Of a DNA stretch of 64,000 bases, positions 35,316 through 46,125 are shown piece by piece; the first letter of the stretch is position 1, and the number at the start of each line of letters is the position of its first letter. A model generated the notes under the pieces. It made no database searches and was not told the origin of the DNA. It was given only the letters and a program-made list of their open reading frames with translations. The translations under genes were made by a program, and so were the position numbers. The stretch comes from Melanocharis versteri (Eukaryota; Chordata; Aves; Passeriformes; Melanocharitidae), in assembly GCA_013397845.1 (NCBI GenBank), contig VZTG01003742.1, positions 62,001-126,000 of the forward strand, read 5' to 3'.

Positions 35316-35585
35316 GCCATGGAATCACAGGATATCCTGAGTTGGAAGTGAGCCACAAGGTTCATCGAGTCCAGCTCCTGCACAGACACCCCAAAATCCC
35401 ACGCTGTCCCTGGGAGCGTTGTCCAAGCACTCCTGGAGCTGTGGCAGCCTTGGGGCTGTGACCATTCCCTGCGGAGCCTGGTCAGTGCCCCAGCACCCTC
35501 TGGAAGAAGAAACTTCTCCTGATATCCAGCCAAAACCTCCCCCAACACAGCTTCATGCCAGTCCCTCAGGTTCCGTCATCTCAGT
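35316..35585 (-). repeat. CR1 LINE, 3' fragment (third 3' UTR type)
   Basis: In plus orientation: GGAATCACAGGATATCCTGAGTTGG, CATCGAGTCCAGCTCCTGCACAG, ACACCCCAAAATCCCACGC and GGAGCGTTGTCCAAGCACTCCTGGAGCTGTGGCAG. Then GGGGCTGTGACCATTCCC, AGTGCCCCAGCACCCTCTGG, AGAAACTTCTCC and ACACAGCTTCATGCCAGTCCCTC. This text marks a CR1 subfamily distinct from both other types in the window. Confidence 0.92.
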
Positions 35586-36682
35586 GACACCTGGATGCAC
35601 ACCGTGGTTTGTCTCTGCTAAAATTTAGAGGATGTTTCTCTATTGAGCACCTTCATTGCTGCTTTACAACCTACTTTTTATCCTCAGAAGTCCCAGTTCG
35701 TCAATTTTTTTTCCTTTCTTTTTTTTTTTCCCCTCTACACTTCTAAGCAATTCTAGAGAGCAAGAGGGATAAGAGGACTAAAGCTGGTGGCTTGGGACTT
35801 GATAAATATTTTCCCTCTGGAAGATTTAGTGTTTGCAGAAGGTGTGTGATTGATTCCGCCGGTCACTTAATTGAAGCAAAATGAAAAGCGAATTTCCAAT
35901 AAACCAAACCATTATTCATCCGAGGTCTCAAGCCTGCACCCAGGCAGCCCTCAGCAAACCTCGGGCCCTGTGGGAGTTATCAGTGCAAGGGCTGGGAGGA
36001 TCTCTCTTTTTCATTCCTGTGCACTGGAGGTGACCGTGGGCGCCGCTGGGGCATCACAGCATAAAAACTCCGCTAAGGATTTTCATTCAGCTTTGGTGGG
36101 GTGCTCTGAACACTCGGATATTGCAGTGACAGGAGATCCAATAAATATCCTGGGAGATGGATGGCTGGAGGGGAAAGTGGAGTTGGAGTCCACTCACTCT
36201 GTGCCTTGACATCCTGGGGGAAGTTTTGCTTGCGCCTGGTCGGAGTTTCAGTGTTAACTTCAGCAGAGCTGGGGGTTGGCTGCTGGGTTTCCAGCGCAGT
36301 GAAATGAGGTGAATGAAAAAGACAAGCGTGGCACTTCATTGCAGCTCCTCCTGGGACCAAATCTGTCAACCTTTAAACAGTGACGTGACAGCAAACAACA
36401 CAATACTCCATGCAGATGCAGCTGGGATGGGTAAAACAGGCAGGCAGAAGCTGGATTGGTTTTTATTTGCATTTCCAGTGAGCCTGGAGTCCAGGGAAGG
36501 CTGTGGGCAGCACATCCCACATCCCTGCCAGGCACTGAGTGCCAAGTCTACCTGGCCAGGACCCAGAACTGCTCCTCCTGAATGGTGTCGTGAGAGAGGA
36601 GCTGGTGATGAGACAGGGTGACAAGGGCTCACCAGGAATGTGGCAGGAGGTTTATGCAGCCAGGTAAAATGTCACTGAAGGA
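35586..36682. other. Unique noncoding sequence holding a regulatory candidate
   Basis: A T-rich run lies at 35,707-35,731. The segment 35,750-35,930 is listed separately. Frames of about 100 codons around 36,073-36,632 overlap on both strands and show no domain. Confidence 0.5.
35750..35930. promoter_or_regulatory. Candidate conserved noncoding element
   Basis: GACTTGATAAATATTTTCCC, GTGATTGATTCCGCCGGTCACTTAATTGAAGC, GCGAATTTCC and ACCATTATTCATCCG give AT-rich, repeat-free text with retained CpGs and forkhead- and homeobox-like words. The call rests on composition alone. Confidence 0.27.
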
Positions 36683-36848
36683 TTCCACAGCCCTGGAAGT
36701 GTTCAAGGCCGGGTTGGATGGGGTATTGAACAACCTGCTCTAGTGGCAGTTGTCCCTGCCTCCAGCAGGGGATTGGAACTGGATGATCTTGAAGGTTCTT
36801 CCTGACCCAAATCCTTCTCTATAATTCTATTATATGGTTTTATGATTA
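36683..36848 (+). repeat. CR1 LINE, 3' fragment
   Basis: TCCACAGCCCTGGAAGTGTTCAAGGCCGGGTTGGATGGGG, CAACCTGCTCTAGTGGCAG, TGTCCCTGCCTCCAGCAGGGG, TTGGAACTGGATGATCTTGAAGG and a degraded TATAATTCTATTATATGGTTTTATGATTA tail. Confidence 0.93.
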
Positions 36849-38954
36849 GTGTTAATAGAGGGGTGTCCTCTCTGGGGGAAATTCTGGGCAGCAAAGGATG
36901 GGCTGTTCTTGTTGAGCAGCTGCAGTTTCATGTCAAAGCCTGGGATAATCCCTTCAGAAGTCCTGCTGCAGTGCATGTGGGCTGGGTGGTAACTTGTTAG
37001 GAAAATGATAGGAGTTTGGGGACTAAAGTTTAATATATAGCTCCTATAAAATATAATAATCGTGGCCTCCACATGTGCAAGCCAACCCCCACACATGGTT
37101 TGGATTAGTGCTGGGGGTGGATCTAGTGGCCATGCTGGAGAAGCAGAGCACCTTCAGCACTAACATCACATCTCCTCAGCTAAAATGTGATCCTGGCAGC
37201 CTTAAAAAATGGGATATTCATCTTTATTCAGAGCCAAACACGAGTAAGGGATGTCCTGATGCAGAGATCATGGGTTCAGAAGGGAAATCTTTGAGCTGAG
37301 TGGGGACCCCACAGTTAAAAATCCAACCTGCAGCAGTGTGTTAGTGATGGCATCTCTTTGTGTGGCAAGTGGATTGTACAGAGAAATCAAAGCAAATGCA
37401 GATCCTGAATTACTTGCTCGCAGAATCAAGGTTTGCCTCGAACATGGGAATGAATTTCTGGGGCTGGCTTTTGTCGTGCTTCCTTTGGCAGCCATCCCTG
37501 CTCCTCCTTCCCTCTTTCCCTGTAGCATTCCAGTTCAGAGTGCCAGGACATCCCACCCCGGGCGAGCAGGGCTGCCTTGCCCAGACCTGCACCTTGCCAA
37601 GCCCTTCTAACCGGAGTCAGAGGAGCTCAGGAAGCCAAGGGGACACAGCTCAGGATCAGCTTTAACCGGGGGCTGTGTGGCAGCAGCATGGAACAACTCT
37701 GGCTGATCCAATTAACTTCACTCTTTGGTCATCGTGCTCATCAACTCCCCTCTATTATTAATGTAAAAACACTCAATGGCAGCAGAACTTTGTTTGGGGG
37801 TGGGCGGGGATGTGTTTCATTAAAATAAACAGGTCCTGCTTAGCTCTGATTTTAAAAATTCGTCCCAGTGGTGCCTGAGAGAGGTGAAATGCTTGAATGC
37901 TTTGCCACCCATGACACTGGGGACTATTTTTGGGGAACAGCACAGGTTTCTCACTGTGCTCCAGAGAGATGCTCTCTTTTAGGGGTTAGAAATTGAGGGA
38001 AGGTGCATGAACCCCATGTAAGTGTAATCAGAGGGTGCAGCCTGCACCATGCAAGTTCTTATGTGAATACATGTTTTGTTGCATCTATAATATTTGTGTG
38101 TGACTTGCAGGTGGGTTTTTTTAAGATGAATTGGGCTTGGAGGGGTCACACCCTTGCTGAGGCGTGTTGTGTCTATCGGTGCCTTTGGCAGCGCCTGCCC
38201 TTTTCCTCCTTGGATGAAAAGGACCCCAAACCCCTCAGCCCAAAGCGCCCCAGCAGCCGTGTTTCTCTGAGCCTGTCCACTCGCTCGCTGTCTCCACAGA
38301 ACCCACAGGCTGCTGAGGAAGGAGGGAGGTGAGTGATGGCAAAGTTAGTTAGATTTTCCAGTGGCTTTCCCTCGGCGCCGCCGCCATCGACCTCGGCTGA
38401 ACCCACGGCACTCACAAAAATGAGAACCATTTCTCATCGCCAGCCTGGGCCCCGGGCTCTGTCATTTTTTTTTTCCAAGAGAAATGTTTAAACACCTACC
38501 AGGCTCCACGTGCTGGGAGAGGCTGGAGAGCAGGTCCAGCCACATCCAGCTGAGCTCCTGGGAGCTTTGGGATGAAGCAGGAAAAGGAGCTGCTGCCCTC
38601 AGCAAGGCCAAACGACTTGTCCTCACCTCTGAAGTTTGGTTCAGTAACCCGCTGGATTTTTCTGCTGAGTCCCAGCCAGCTCTAGGTTATAGAGAAGGAA
38701 ATGAACATTATGTATGTTTTTAACCAGAGCAGTGCCAGTTTCATGCTCCACCATGGAACAATGCTGCTGCTCAGCTGCCGTGGTTGGGAGGGAGCAGCAG
38801 TGGCATCCAAGGTATCCTGAAGCCCCAGCAGCTGCAAAAACAGCAGCTTTCCTTCTTCCAGCCCTGTTGGGTGTGTCAGCATGGCCCCTATCCCCCCAAA
38901 TGCATCCAAACGAGTGGGAATACCCACTGCTGCATCAGTGGCTGTTTTTCTCGT
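36849..38954. other. Unique noncoding sequence
   Basis: A short GC-rich word cluster (TCGGCGCCGCCGCCATCGACC) lies near 38,371-38,392 in ordinary context and is too small for a CpG island. No exon, repeat or RNA gene is recognised. Confidence 0.5.
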
Positions 38955-39075
38955 TGAATTGTTGAATGATTGGGGTTGGAAGGGGCCTTCAGGACCATCC
39001 AGTCCCACCCCCTGCCATGGGCAGGGACACTTCCTACTAGACCAGGTCACTGCAAACCTGGCCTTGAAGAGAGGT
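38955..39075 (-). repeat. CR1 LINE, 3' fragment
   Basis: In plus orientation: TTGAATGATTGGGGTTGGAAGGGGCC, TCAGGACCATCCAGTCCCACCCCCTGCCATGGGCAGGGACACTTCC, then TAGACCAGGTCACTGCAAACCTGGCCTTGAA. The element is truncated after that. Confidence 0.93.
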
Positions 39076-41149
39076 AATAAATCCTGGGAATGTTAGTGCA
39101 GCCTCTGGGTGTTGTGTTGAAGCAGGATGGTTTGGGGAGGGCATGAAATCATAAAAACCCCAACTTTGCCTCTCCCCTTCAGCTCCTGTGGAGGCTCAGC
39201 CTCTCGGAGTGGCAGCAACCTCCAAACTCCACTTAGGTGCCTGAAGTCCCATCACAGCAAGAGAAGGCTTTAGGGGATGGTGATGTAAGTCAGTGCCAGG
39301 TTATTTCTTCACTGCCAAGTTATTTTGTCCAGCCTGAATATTCCTGCTGAGGGTAACGGAGTTTCCCCTCTTTCCCCTGCCTCTCAGAGAGTGTTTCAGG
39401 GTCTAACAGATGCTACTCTCAGTATATTTTCTGTAAATACCACTCAAGTTTCTTCCAGACATCCCTCATGATAATCAGTCAATATCCTTCAGAGCCATTT
39501 CATTCTCTTGCTTTCCACCTTCGCTGTTTTTATCTGAGCTGAGCTCCATAGCTGAGCCCTACTGAACTCCACACACTCTTTTCCCAGTCTGTAGAAAGCT
39601 GGATTAGCTTTTCAGTAGCCTGGGTCATCTTGTGAGAGGAAAAAAAAGATGTGTTAGAGGGCAACCAATTTATTTGTTTAATATTCTGAGAGCAGCAGCC
39701 TCTTGTTTCCTCCGTCGCGTGTGCCTGTGTATAATAAATCTTCTGGGAAGCAGAGAGGGAATAGATCGGGAAGCACCTTTAAAACAAGACTGTGGTGTGT
39801 GGATTTGATTTGCTGAGCGCCCAGGCTGCAGCAGAGCGCACAGAAAATTGCTCTGGCAGGATCAAGAGGTCTGAGATGTTTGGCAGCAAGAGCTGTGGAG
39901 GGCAGCAAGTTTCCCAGCTCCCCGGTGCTGCAGGTGGGAGGGAACCTTCAAGGGCGTCGCATCTCATAATATCCAGTTTTGTGTCGGTGTTTGCTGCGGT
40001 TTGGGATCACACCCAGGTCTCCTGAGACTCAAACAGGGACCTGGGCACCCGGAGCATCCTTCATCTTCAGTTAACAGGCTGAGCGTGGCCTTTCCCCGTG
40101 ATTGGCGTGACAGCACGTGATCCCCAGGAGATGCCTCTTCCCAAAAAGCCAGTGGAGGTTTGTTTTTAGCCCAGCTGTTTCTACTGCCTGCAAAGCACGC
40201 TACAAACTCCTCAGCTTAATGCCCAAAAGGATGCAGCCACACACCCCTCCAGTGGCACTAATAACATAATGTAAAATGAAATTAATCCACCTGCTAAACC
40301 CCAACATGTCACCCGATAATTATCAGCAACACACAATCTCCTCCAAGGAAGATCTTATTCTATTAAAGAGAAATTGGCCTCCACTTTAGCTGCAAGAATG
40401 ACAATGTGCTCTTTAGATGAGATTTCCAGTCTTGGAGTTAAAGCATACAGAGATCTCTGATAAGCAGCTTTTTTTTTGCCTAGAAACTCCGAGGTTTATT
40501 TTGAAATAAGGCGATTATAATTATTTTCAATAATGATTGTTTTTGCTAACTTGCATCTGGGGTTTAGATGCCGTCTAATCTTGCACAGTTAAGAGTTCTT
40601 GAAGGTCAGATCCTTCTACTCAGCACAGAGCTCATGGACTAACGCAGCAATGAGTGTGTGGAGTGAGCCTGCCATACCTCTACAAGAGTTAATTTGAAAA
40701 TCCCAGCTGATCAGAATAATTAAGGGATCCATGATACACTCCCAGGGATTACAAATCCAAGTCTTGGGAGGAAGGACGTGATCACCCAATGAATGAACAC
40801 TGGGGCAATCCCCTGGCTTGCTGGGGATCCTCTCTCAGTTTCCTTACTGTTTTGGCAATGAGGATCATTTTGCTGTCCCTCTCTCCTGAGCACCCTGAGA
40901 GCCTTCAGCTGGTGAGGTCAGCGTGGGATAAATGCTGCTGGATTTTTTTGGAGTGATGGTACAACCCCACTGCACTCCTGGCAGCTGGTACTATTCTGTG
41001 GAGTTTTCCATGTGGATCAACTTGAGTTCAGCCTCATTAAGGGCCTTTAAACAAAACAAAACATCACTTTCCCTTTTTACCAGATTTTGTAGCATTGCTG
41101 TGTGAGATCCAGTGGAGGAATGAAGTTTTTCACACCCCTTCTCCAGCCC
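39076..41149. other. Unique noncoding sequence with a large regulatory candidate
   Basis: No gene or repeat is recognised. The segment 40,220-40,620 is listed separately. The surrounding text is moderately AT-rich. Confidence 0.5.
40220..40620. promoter_or_regulatory. Candidate conserved noncoding element
   Basis: About 400 bp of AT-rich, repeat-free text with AAAATGAAATTAATCCACC, CCCGATAATTATCAGC (a TAATTA-type palindromic site), GCGATTATAATTATTTTC, AATAATGATTGTTTTTGC and CTAATCTTGCACAG. Density of homeobox, GATA and forkhead-like words is the highest in this half of the window. This is inferred; it needs cross-species alignment. Confidence 0.33.
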
Positions 41150-41260
41150 TGCTGGGGCTCTGAGAAACCTGGGCTAGAGGAAGGTGTCCCTGCCCGTGGC
41201 AGGGGGTTGGAACCAGATGATCTTTAAGGTCCCTTCCCACTCAAACCACTCTGGATCACG
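41150..41260 (+). repeat. CR1 LINE, short 3' fragment
   Basis: GCTCTGAGAAACCTGGGCTAGAGGAAGGTGTCCCTGCCCGTGGCAGGGGG, TTGGAACCAGATGATCTTTAAGG and TTCCCACTCAAACCACTCTGGATCACG. The terminal repeat is degraded. Confidence 0.92.
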
Positions 41261-42319
41261 CTGAGAGCTGGCTCAGGACCCTGGTGTTCTGTCTTCTCTT
41301 TGGGTGCTGAGGCTGCCCAAGCTCAGCTGATCATCAGCTGAAATCCCACCCTCTCCTACATCACTGCAAACATGGATCAGCTGGACAGCTGTGGCATGCT
41401 TTGGTTGAGCTGCTTTTTCCTGAAACATCAGCATGAAGCCCTGCCAGAGGTAGGATGGAGGCTGGAGGGGGCTTTGTCCCACCCTGGCTACCAGCATCTC
41501 CCAGCCCTCTGCCAGCAAAGCTTCCAGTGCTCAGTTAACGGATGGATGAATGAAGGAAATCATCTCTATTTCCACCAGGAGGAAAGGAGCTCCAAGATTT
41601 TCAGTTCACTAGCGTTTATGGAAGCAGGTGTCTGGGTACAGGAGAGAGAGACGCAAATCAGAGCTGTCACTTGGGGCAGAGCTCAGTGTGAACACAACCC
41701 TGTTACAGGACACCAGAGACTCCTCGATGTGGGGCTGGCAGGAGAACCTGTTCTGAGGGAATGGCACGAGGAGCGGGCCTTTATAAGCTGAGCTTTGCAC
41801 TCAGGTATTCGTTTAATAAGTGTGCGGCCAGATGTTGGTGCTTGGGAAGGCAGAAATTCCCCTTGCACGTGCAGCAGGAGCAGATGAGGTCTGCAAAACC
41901 CTCGAATTACGGTGGGAGTTTATGAGCCTTCCTCCGGAGACTCAGAAAAACTGGGTTTAAATAGGTTTTTTTTTCCTTTTTTAAGTATGAAACTCTTGAG
42001 TGTGGGGGCCTCTGTTCTGCCCCAGCCCACGGGGTCTGGACAGCGAGGGGAGCAGTGCATGGACAGCAACAGCAGCTGGATTTCTGTTTCCAAGGGTGGG
42101 ATGGCATGCTGAGGTTTCCTTGATCTTGAATGCCTGCTCATAGGCAGCCAGAGCCCTCCAGCTGTGGAGAGGAGCTCTGCCTGAGCTCTCTCCACCCAAC
42201 AAGCACCTCTCTTCCCGTGGCTGCCATGCTCCCAAAATCCCAGAGCAGCCATGAAAGGGTTTTGGGATGCCAAGGCAAAGTTCAGGTTTTACTGCCTAGA
42301 AGGGGTGTTTAAGAAGAGA
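41261..42319. other. Unique noncoding sequence
   Basis: Overlapping frames of up to 139 codons show no domain. The 3' boundary with the next CR1 is gradual: text from about 42,240 may already belong to the LINE. Confidence 0.5.
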
Positions 42320-42802
42320 CACATGAACAACCTGTGGGAGCAGGTGCAGAGGAGGCCACGAGGATGCTCAGAGGGCTGGAACCCCTCTGCTCTGGAGCCA
42401 GGCTGGCAGAGCTGGGGGTGTTCACCTGGAGAAGGCTCCAGGGAGACCTCAGAGCCCCTTGCAGGGCTTAAAGGGAGCTGGAAGAAAGATGGGGACAGAC
42501 TTTTTCATCAGGGCTTTTTGCAATAGGAGAAGGGGGGGCGGCTTTAAAGTGAGGAAGGTTGGATTTAGAATAGGTGTAAGAAAGATTTTTACAATGAGGT
42601 AAAATTTTTACAATGGTGAGGCCCTGGCACAGGGTGCCCAGAGAAGCTGTGGCTGCCCCATTCCTGGAAGTGTCCAAGGCCAGGGCTTGGAGCACCCTGG
42701 CACAGTGGGAGATGTCCCTGCTTATTGCAGGGGGCTTGGATTAGGTGACCTTTAAACATCCTTTCCAACCCAAACCGTTCTGGGATTCTGTGATGGGTGG
42801 GA
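42320..42802 (+). repeat. CR1 LINE, longest 3' fragment in the window
   Basis: The copy reaches back into the end of the reverse-transcriptase reading frame: GGTGCAGAGGAGGCCACGAGGATG, GAGGGCTGGAACCCCTCTGCTCTGGAG, CCAGGCTGGCAGAGCTGGGGGTG, CCTGGAGAAGGCTCCAGGGAGACC. It then runs through the 3' UTR to CCAAACCGTTCTGGGATTCTGTGATGGG. The segment near 42,570-42,615 is locally rearranged, with TTTTTACAATG duplicated. No intact open reading frame remains. Confidence 0.93.
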
Positions 42803-43009
42803 GGTTCCTGAATAACAGTTGTGCTCATCCCACCTTCCCCAGCTTCCAGCATTTCCCATTTGGCTTCCTCAGAACACCAATGGCAGCTCACCAGAACCCT
42901 GCAAAGCCCTTGGAATCCCTGTCCCTTGTGACTCTGTTCCTGCAGGGCTCCGTGTCCATGACCAATGCATTGCCAAGGATAACCTTGCACTTAGAGCTTG
43001 GCCGTGATC

Positions 43010-43184
43010 GGAATCTTACCCTGCTCTCCTGCAGGGAAAAAAAAAAAAAAAAAAAAAGGGTCCCTTTTGGTCACTTTTTGACAAGAAACGTCACCCAGAT
43101 CGTGTGACATGGAGCTGGGGGTGCAGGTGGGGTGGGCAGTGGAGGAAGCGTGTTTCCTCCCCCAGGCAGGCGGAGCAGGAGCTC
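43010..43184 (+). repeat. Segment A of an inverted composite duplication
   Basis: This segment includes a 21-A run (43,037-43,057). It reappears in reverse complement at 44,662-44,873 with two single-base differences outside the poly-A (43,018 A and 43,092 C on this strand) plus the length change of the homopolymer. It ends in a CTC shared with segment B at the junction. Confidence 0.93.
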
Positions 43185-43635
43185 CAAATTGATTTGGGAA
43201 GGTGCAGGGGATCAGGCACTGTGGCTAATCCCTTTTCTGAGCACAGCTCACCTCTGCGCTCTCCTCCTCCCCTCTCCTTTCTCCTCAGTGACTGATTTCC
43301 ACCCCTCCTCTCCCCTCCCCTCTGCACATCCTCTTTTCCTGTTGCCTGGTGATCCCTTCTGCGGTGGCCAGTCTGTCCTGCAGTTCTCTGGGTTTGCAGG
43401 TGACCTGTGCAGGGGGACAAATCCTGCTGGGACAATTAAAATGCTGTATTATCCACAACAGTAATGATCAGGAACCAGCAGCTCCTTGAAGGCAGTGGGG
43501 ATTGGAGACAACTCTTTGCCAGTCCCTGCAGCATCGTGAGGAGCACTGTGATGCTGTGGAGGGGGATTTGGGTTTATGTTTCCAGCATTTGTTTTTGAAG
43601 CAAGGCCACAAAAAACAGGGACTTTGGAGTAGAGC
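43185..43635. other. Unique sequence, pyrimidine-rich
   Basis: 43,240-43,345 is strongly C/T-rich on this strand (TCTCCTCCTCCCCTCTCC words). No gene or repeat family is recognised. Confidence 0.5.
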
Positions 43636-43917
43636 ATGGAGTGATGGGACAAAGGGGAATGGTTTCAAACTGCCAGAGAGCAGGGATGGATGGGATATTG
43701 GGAAGGAATTCCTGGCTGTGAGGGTGGGGAGACCCTGGCACAGGGTGCCCAGAGAAGCTGTGGCTGCCCCTGGATCCCTGGAAGTGTCCAAGGCTGCATT
43801 GGATGGGGTTTGGAGCAACCTGGGATAGTGGAAGGTGTCCCTGGTCATGGCAGGGGGTGGAATTAAAAGCTCTTTAAGGTCCCTTCCCACCTCCAAACCA
43901 TTCTATGATTCTATAAA
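43636..43917 (+). repeat. CR1 LINE, 3' fragment
   Basis: GGGACAAAGGGGAATGGTTTC, GAGAGCAGGGATGGATGGGATATTGGG, GTGAGGGTGGGGAGACCCTGGCA and CTGGATCCCTGGAAGTGTCCAAGGC lead to CCAAACCATTCTATGATTCTATAAAA. The exact ATTCTATGATTCTAT end is the canonical avian CR1 terminus. Confidence 0.95.
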
Positions 43918-44579
43918 ACTTTCTGTGAGGGCTTATTGATTTTGATAGGGGGCTTTTGTGCTGATGAGCAGTTACTTTGTCTTCAAGGAGGGAAAATGAT
44001 GTACTTTGCCTTTTCAATGAACTTTTGCCTTGCAAGGAGTGTGTTTTCTGCCATGTTCATTTAAGGAAACCCAAAGCGAAGCCTCCCCATTGACAATAAA
44101 GAAGCCTCCCAGTCTCAGTCCCAGAAATATCCAAATATGACATTTTATCTGCTTGAGCAAACACCAGCAGAAGCCCAAACCTGTGGAATTTGCTGTGAAT
44201 CAGAAGTTGGGGTCCCACATAACTCTGGTTTCCCAGCTGCAGGGAACAGAAACCCGGGGTTTCAGACCTCAACTTCCCTGTGACTCAGGTGGGAGCTGGG
44301 ATTTCAGATCAAGTCTGATTTGACAGGAGGATCCTGAACTCTCAGGCAGCAGCAAATCCAGTCCTGCTGGAACCAATTTTCTTTGAAACCTCAACCCTTG
44401 CCAGTGATATTTCTCCTCTTGGATTCTCCAGCTTCTCTGCTCCTTTTAGGCTGTGAAAAAGAGCAGAGGCCAGGCTTGCAGGCGTATTGCAGGGCAGGGT
44501 GCAGGTGTCCAAACCTCACTGCCCATGGAGGTGTCTTTTGGCGCCTGATCCCAAATGTCCCCTTCATGTTGACAGAACA
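43918..44579. other. Unique noncoding sequence
   Basis: This is mixed-composition sequence between the CR1 and the inverted composite copy. No gene or repeat is recognised. Confidence 0.5.
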
Positions 44580-44873
44580 GAGAGGGACATCCAGATGATG
44601 AAGAAATTGCACAAAAATGGCCAAACCTTGTGGTTTTTACACCTGATCCCAGCAGGTTTTTGAGCTCCTGCTCCGCCTGCCTGGGGGAGGAAACACGCTT
44701 CCTCCACTGCCCACCCCACCTGCACCCCCAGCTCCATGTCACACGATCTGGGTGACATTTCTTGTCAAAAAGTGACCAAAAGGGACCCTTTTTTTTTTTT
44801 NNNNNNNNNNNNNNNNNNNNNNNNNNNNNNNTTTTTTTTTTTTTTTCCCTGCAGGAGAGCAGGGAAAGATTCC
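44580..44873 (-). repeat. Inverted composite copy (segment A joined to segment B)
   Basis: On the minus strand this reads segment A (copy of 43,010-43,184) followed directly by segment B (copy of 45,579-45,664), joined at a shared CTC (plus strand GAG at 44,662-44,664). The B part differs by one base in an A-run (five versus six A). The A part has two substitutions and an enlarged poly-T tract containing the assembly gap. The 2,394 bp that separate A and B on the plus strand are absent. It is not a canonical splice: no GT/AG lies at the joint. Confidence 0.9.
44801..44831. other. Assembly gap of 31 N inside a poly-T tract
   Basis: Twelve T precede and fifteen T follow the gap. The homopolymer in the matching segment A is 21 bases. 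The N run therefore marks an unresolved homopolymer or a scaffold join. Confidence 0.98.
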
Positions 44874-45578
44874 TTCGGCATGTTTCTGCTTGCGGGTTCA
44901 ATCAGGGCTCTGCTAATTACTCTCCTTGATTAATTGCTTGGTAATGCTGCTGTGTGTCGTGTATCTGTTAGTCCGATGATGCAGCGACTGCTGTGTCCTC
45001 CTGCCCTGCCTGTTTCCCCTGGCCCTGCTCTCCCAGGAAAAGCAGAGGCTAAACAGGGACAATCAGCTTAATGGAAGTGACACTGCTGGCCCCAGACCCT
45101 GTGGTCACCTCTGCAATTAAACCTTAACGAAGGCCAGTCCTGCTGGGCAGGAGATCAAGGCAGGTGCAGCGGATGGAGTCCATTTTGGCAGGTGCCTAAG
45201 AGCGCTCACCTCCAAATTTGAGGCTGCTGATGGTTGAGATCTCCCACCCTGCTGAGGCCTGGAACCTGTCTTGGCTTTCCAGGTTCTGCCAGGGGCAGAA
45301 TGTCCACCAGCTGTGGCCCTGGCTGTCCCCAGAGTTTGATTCCCAGCTCCCAGCTAATGCCCTGAACAAGGTTTGGGGTAGTTTGGGCTGGAGTTCACCC
45401 CTAGCCAGCAGTTTTGCTCAGCCCTGGTAGGAGTGTGGACATGAACTGGTTTAGGAAGCAAGGGGAATATGAGCTCTGCTCTGATTTATTGGTTTATCTG
45501 CAGATGTAGCCACCCAGTCCTCCAGAAAACAGGGAAAGAAGGGTCTAGACCTGCCCTTCTCCGTGCCAGCAGCTGCTC
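44874..45578. other. Unique noncoding sequence
   Basis: No gene or repeat family is recognised. The first bases beyond the composite copy are unrelated to the flank of segment A. Confidence 0.5.
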
Positions 45579-45664
45579 CTCAAAAAACCTGCTGGGATCA
45601 GGTGTAAAAACCACAAGGTTTGGCCATTTTTGTGCAATTTCTTCATCATCTGGATGTCCCTCTC
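45579..45664 (+). repeat. Segment B of the inverted composite duplication
   Basis: CTCAAAAAACCTGCTGGG, ACCACAAGGTTTGGCC, CTTCATCATCTGGATGTCCC recur in reverse complement at 44,580-44,664. The match stops abruptly at both ends. Confidence 0.93.
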
Positions 45665-45918
45665 ATTAGTGAATGAAGTGCCCTCTCCCCACATCCTTTT
45701 TTGAGACTTAAGTCACACTTGGCCAGGGGCCTGAGCATGATCACTGCAAATAAAGCTTGCTCCACTGAGCCTCCCATTAAAGCATCTGTACTTATTTAAA
45801 AGAGCAATAAAACAACCCTCAGAAGCCTTATGAACCCTGGGAACTCATTGAATTATCCAGAAAATACTAGATGTTGTTTTCCATGGAAAATTTATCCAAA
45901 GACTTAAGACTGATTTGG

Positions 45919-45945
45919 GTTTTTTGTTTGTTTGTTTGCTTGTTT
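45919..45945. repeat. (TTTG)n simple repeat
   Basis: Interrupted run of TTTG and TTTGC units. Confidence 0.8.
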
Positions 45946-46059
45946 TGCTGTCAAAAATCAGATAGATGGGGGAAATTGGGCTTTTTGCGAGTGGTTCATT
46001 CAAAATCCCCATTCCCCATCCTAATAATGCTTGATGGGAAATTTTCAATTAGCCCCGAT

Positions 46060-46125
46060 CGTTATCAACATTTTGCAAATTAGGGAGACTCAGGCACAGA
46101 AGCGTAATCATTTGTTTATGGGCGT
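46060..46125 (+). repeat. MIR-like (CORE-SINE) remnant, weak
   Basis: ATTTTGCAAATTAGGGAGACTCAGGCACAGAAGCGTAATCA follows the MIR core segment that in younger copies reads TTTACAGATGAGGAAACTGAGGCACAGAG. It is short and diverged. Confidence 0.4.

Noticed and set aside
38365..38400. GC-rich CGGCGCCGCCGCC cluster as a CpG-island promoter
   Set aside because: It is only about 30 bp long, in ordinary context, with no downstream exon.
44446..44901. Minus-strand frame of 151 codons across the N gap, similar to frames at 42,745 and 45,469
   Set aside because: The similarity comes from the duplicated A and B segments at DNA level; the frame includes unknown bases and a poly-lysine made of poly-A.
43010..45664. 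A spliced retrocopy as the explanation for the fused A-B segment
   Set aside because: Removing 43,185-45,578 does not use GT/AG borders, and the junction instead has a shared CTC. A retrocopy placed inside its own intron would also be a coincidence.
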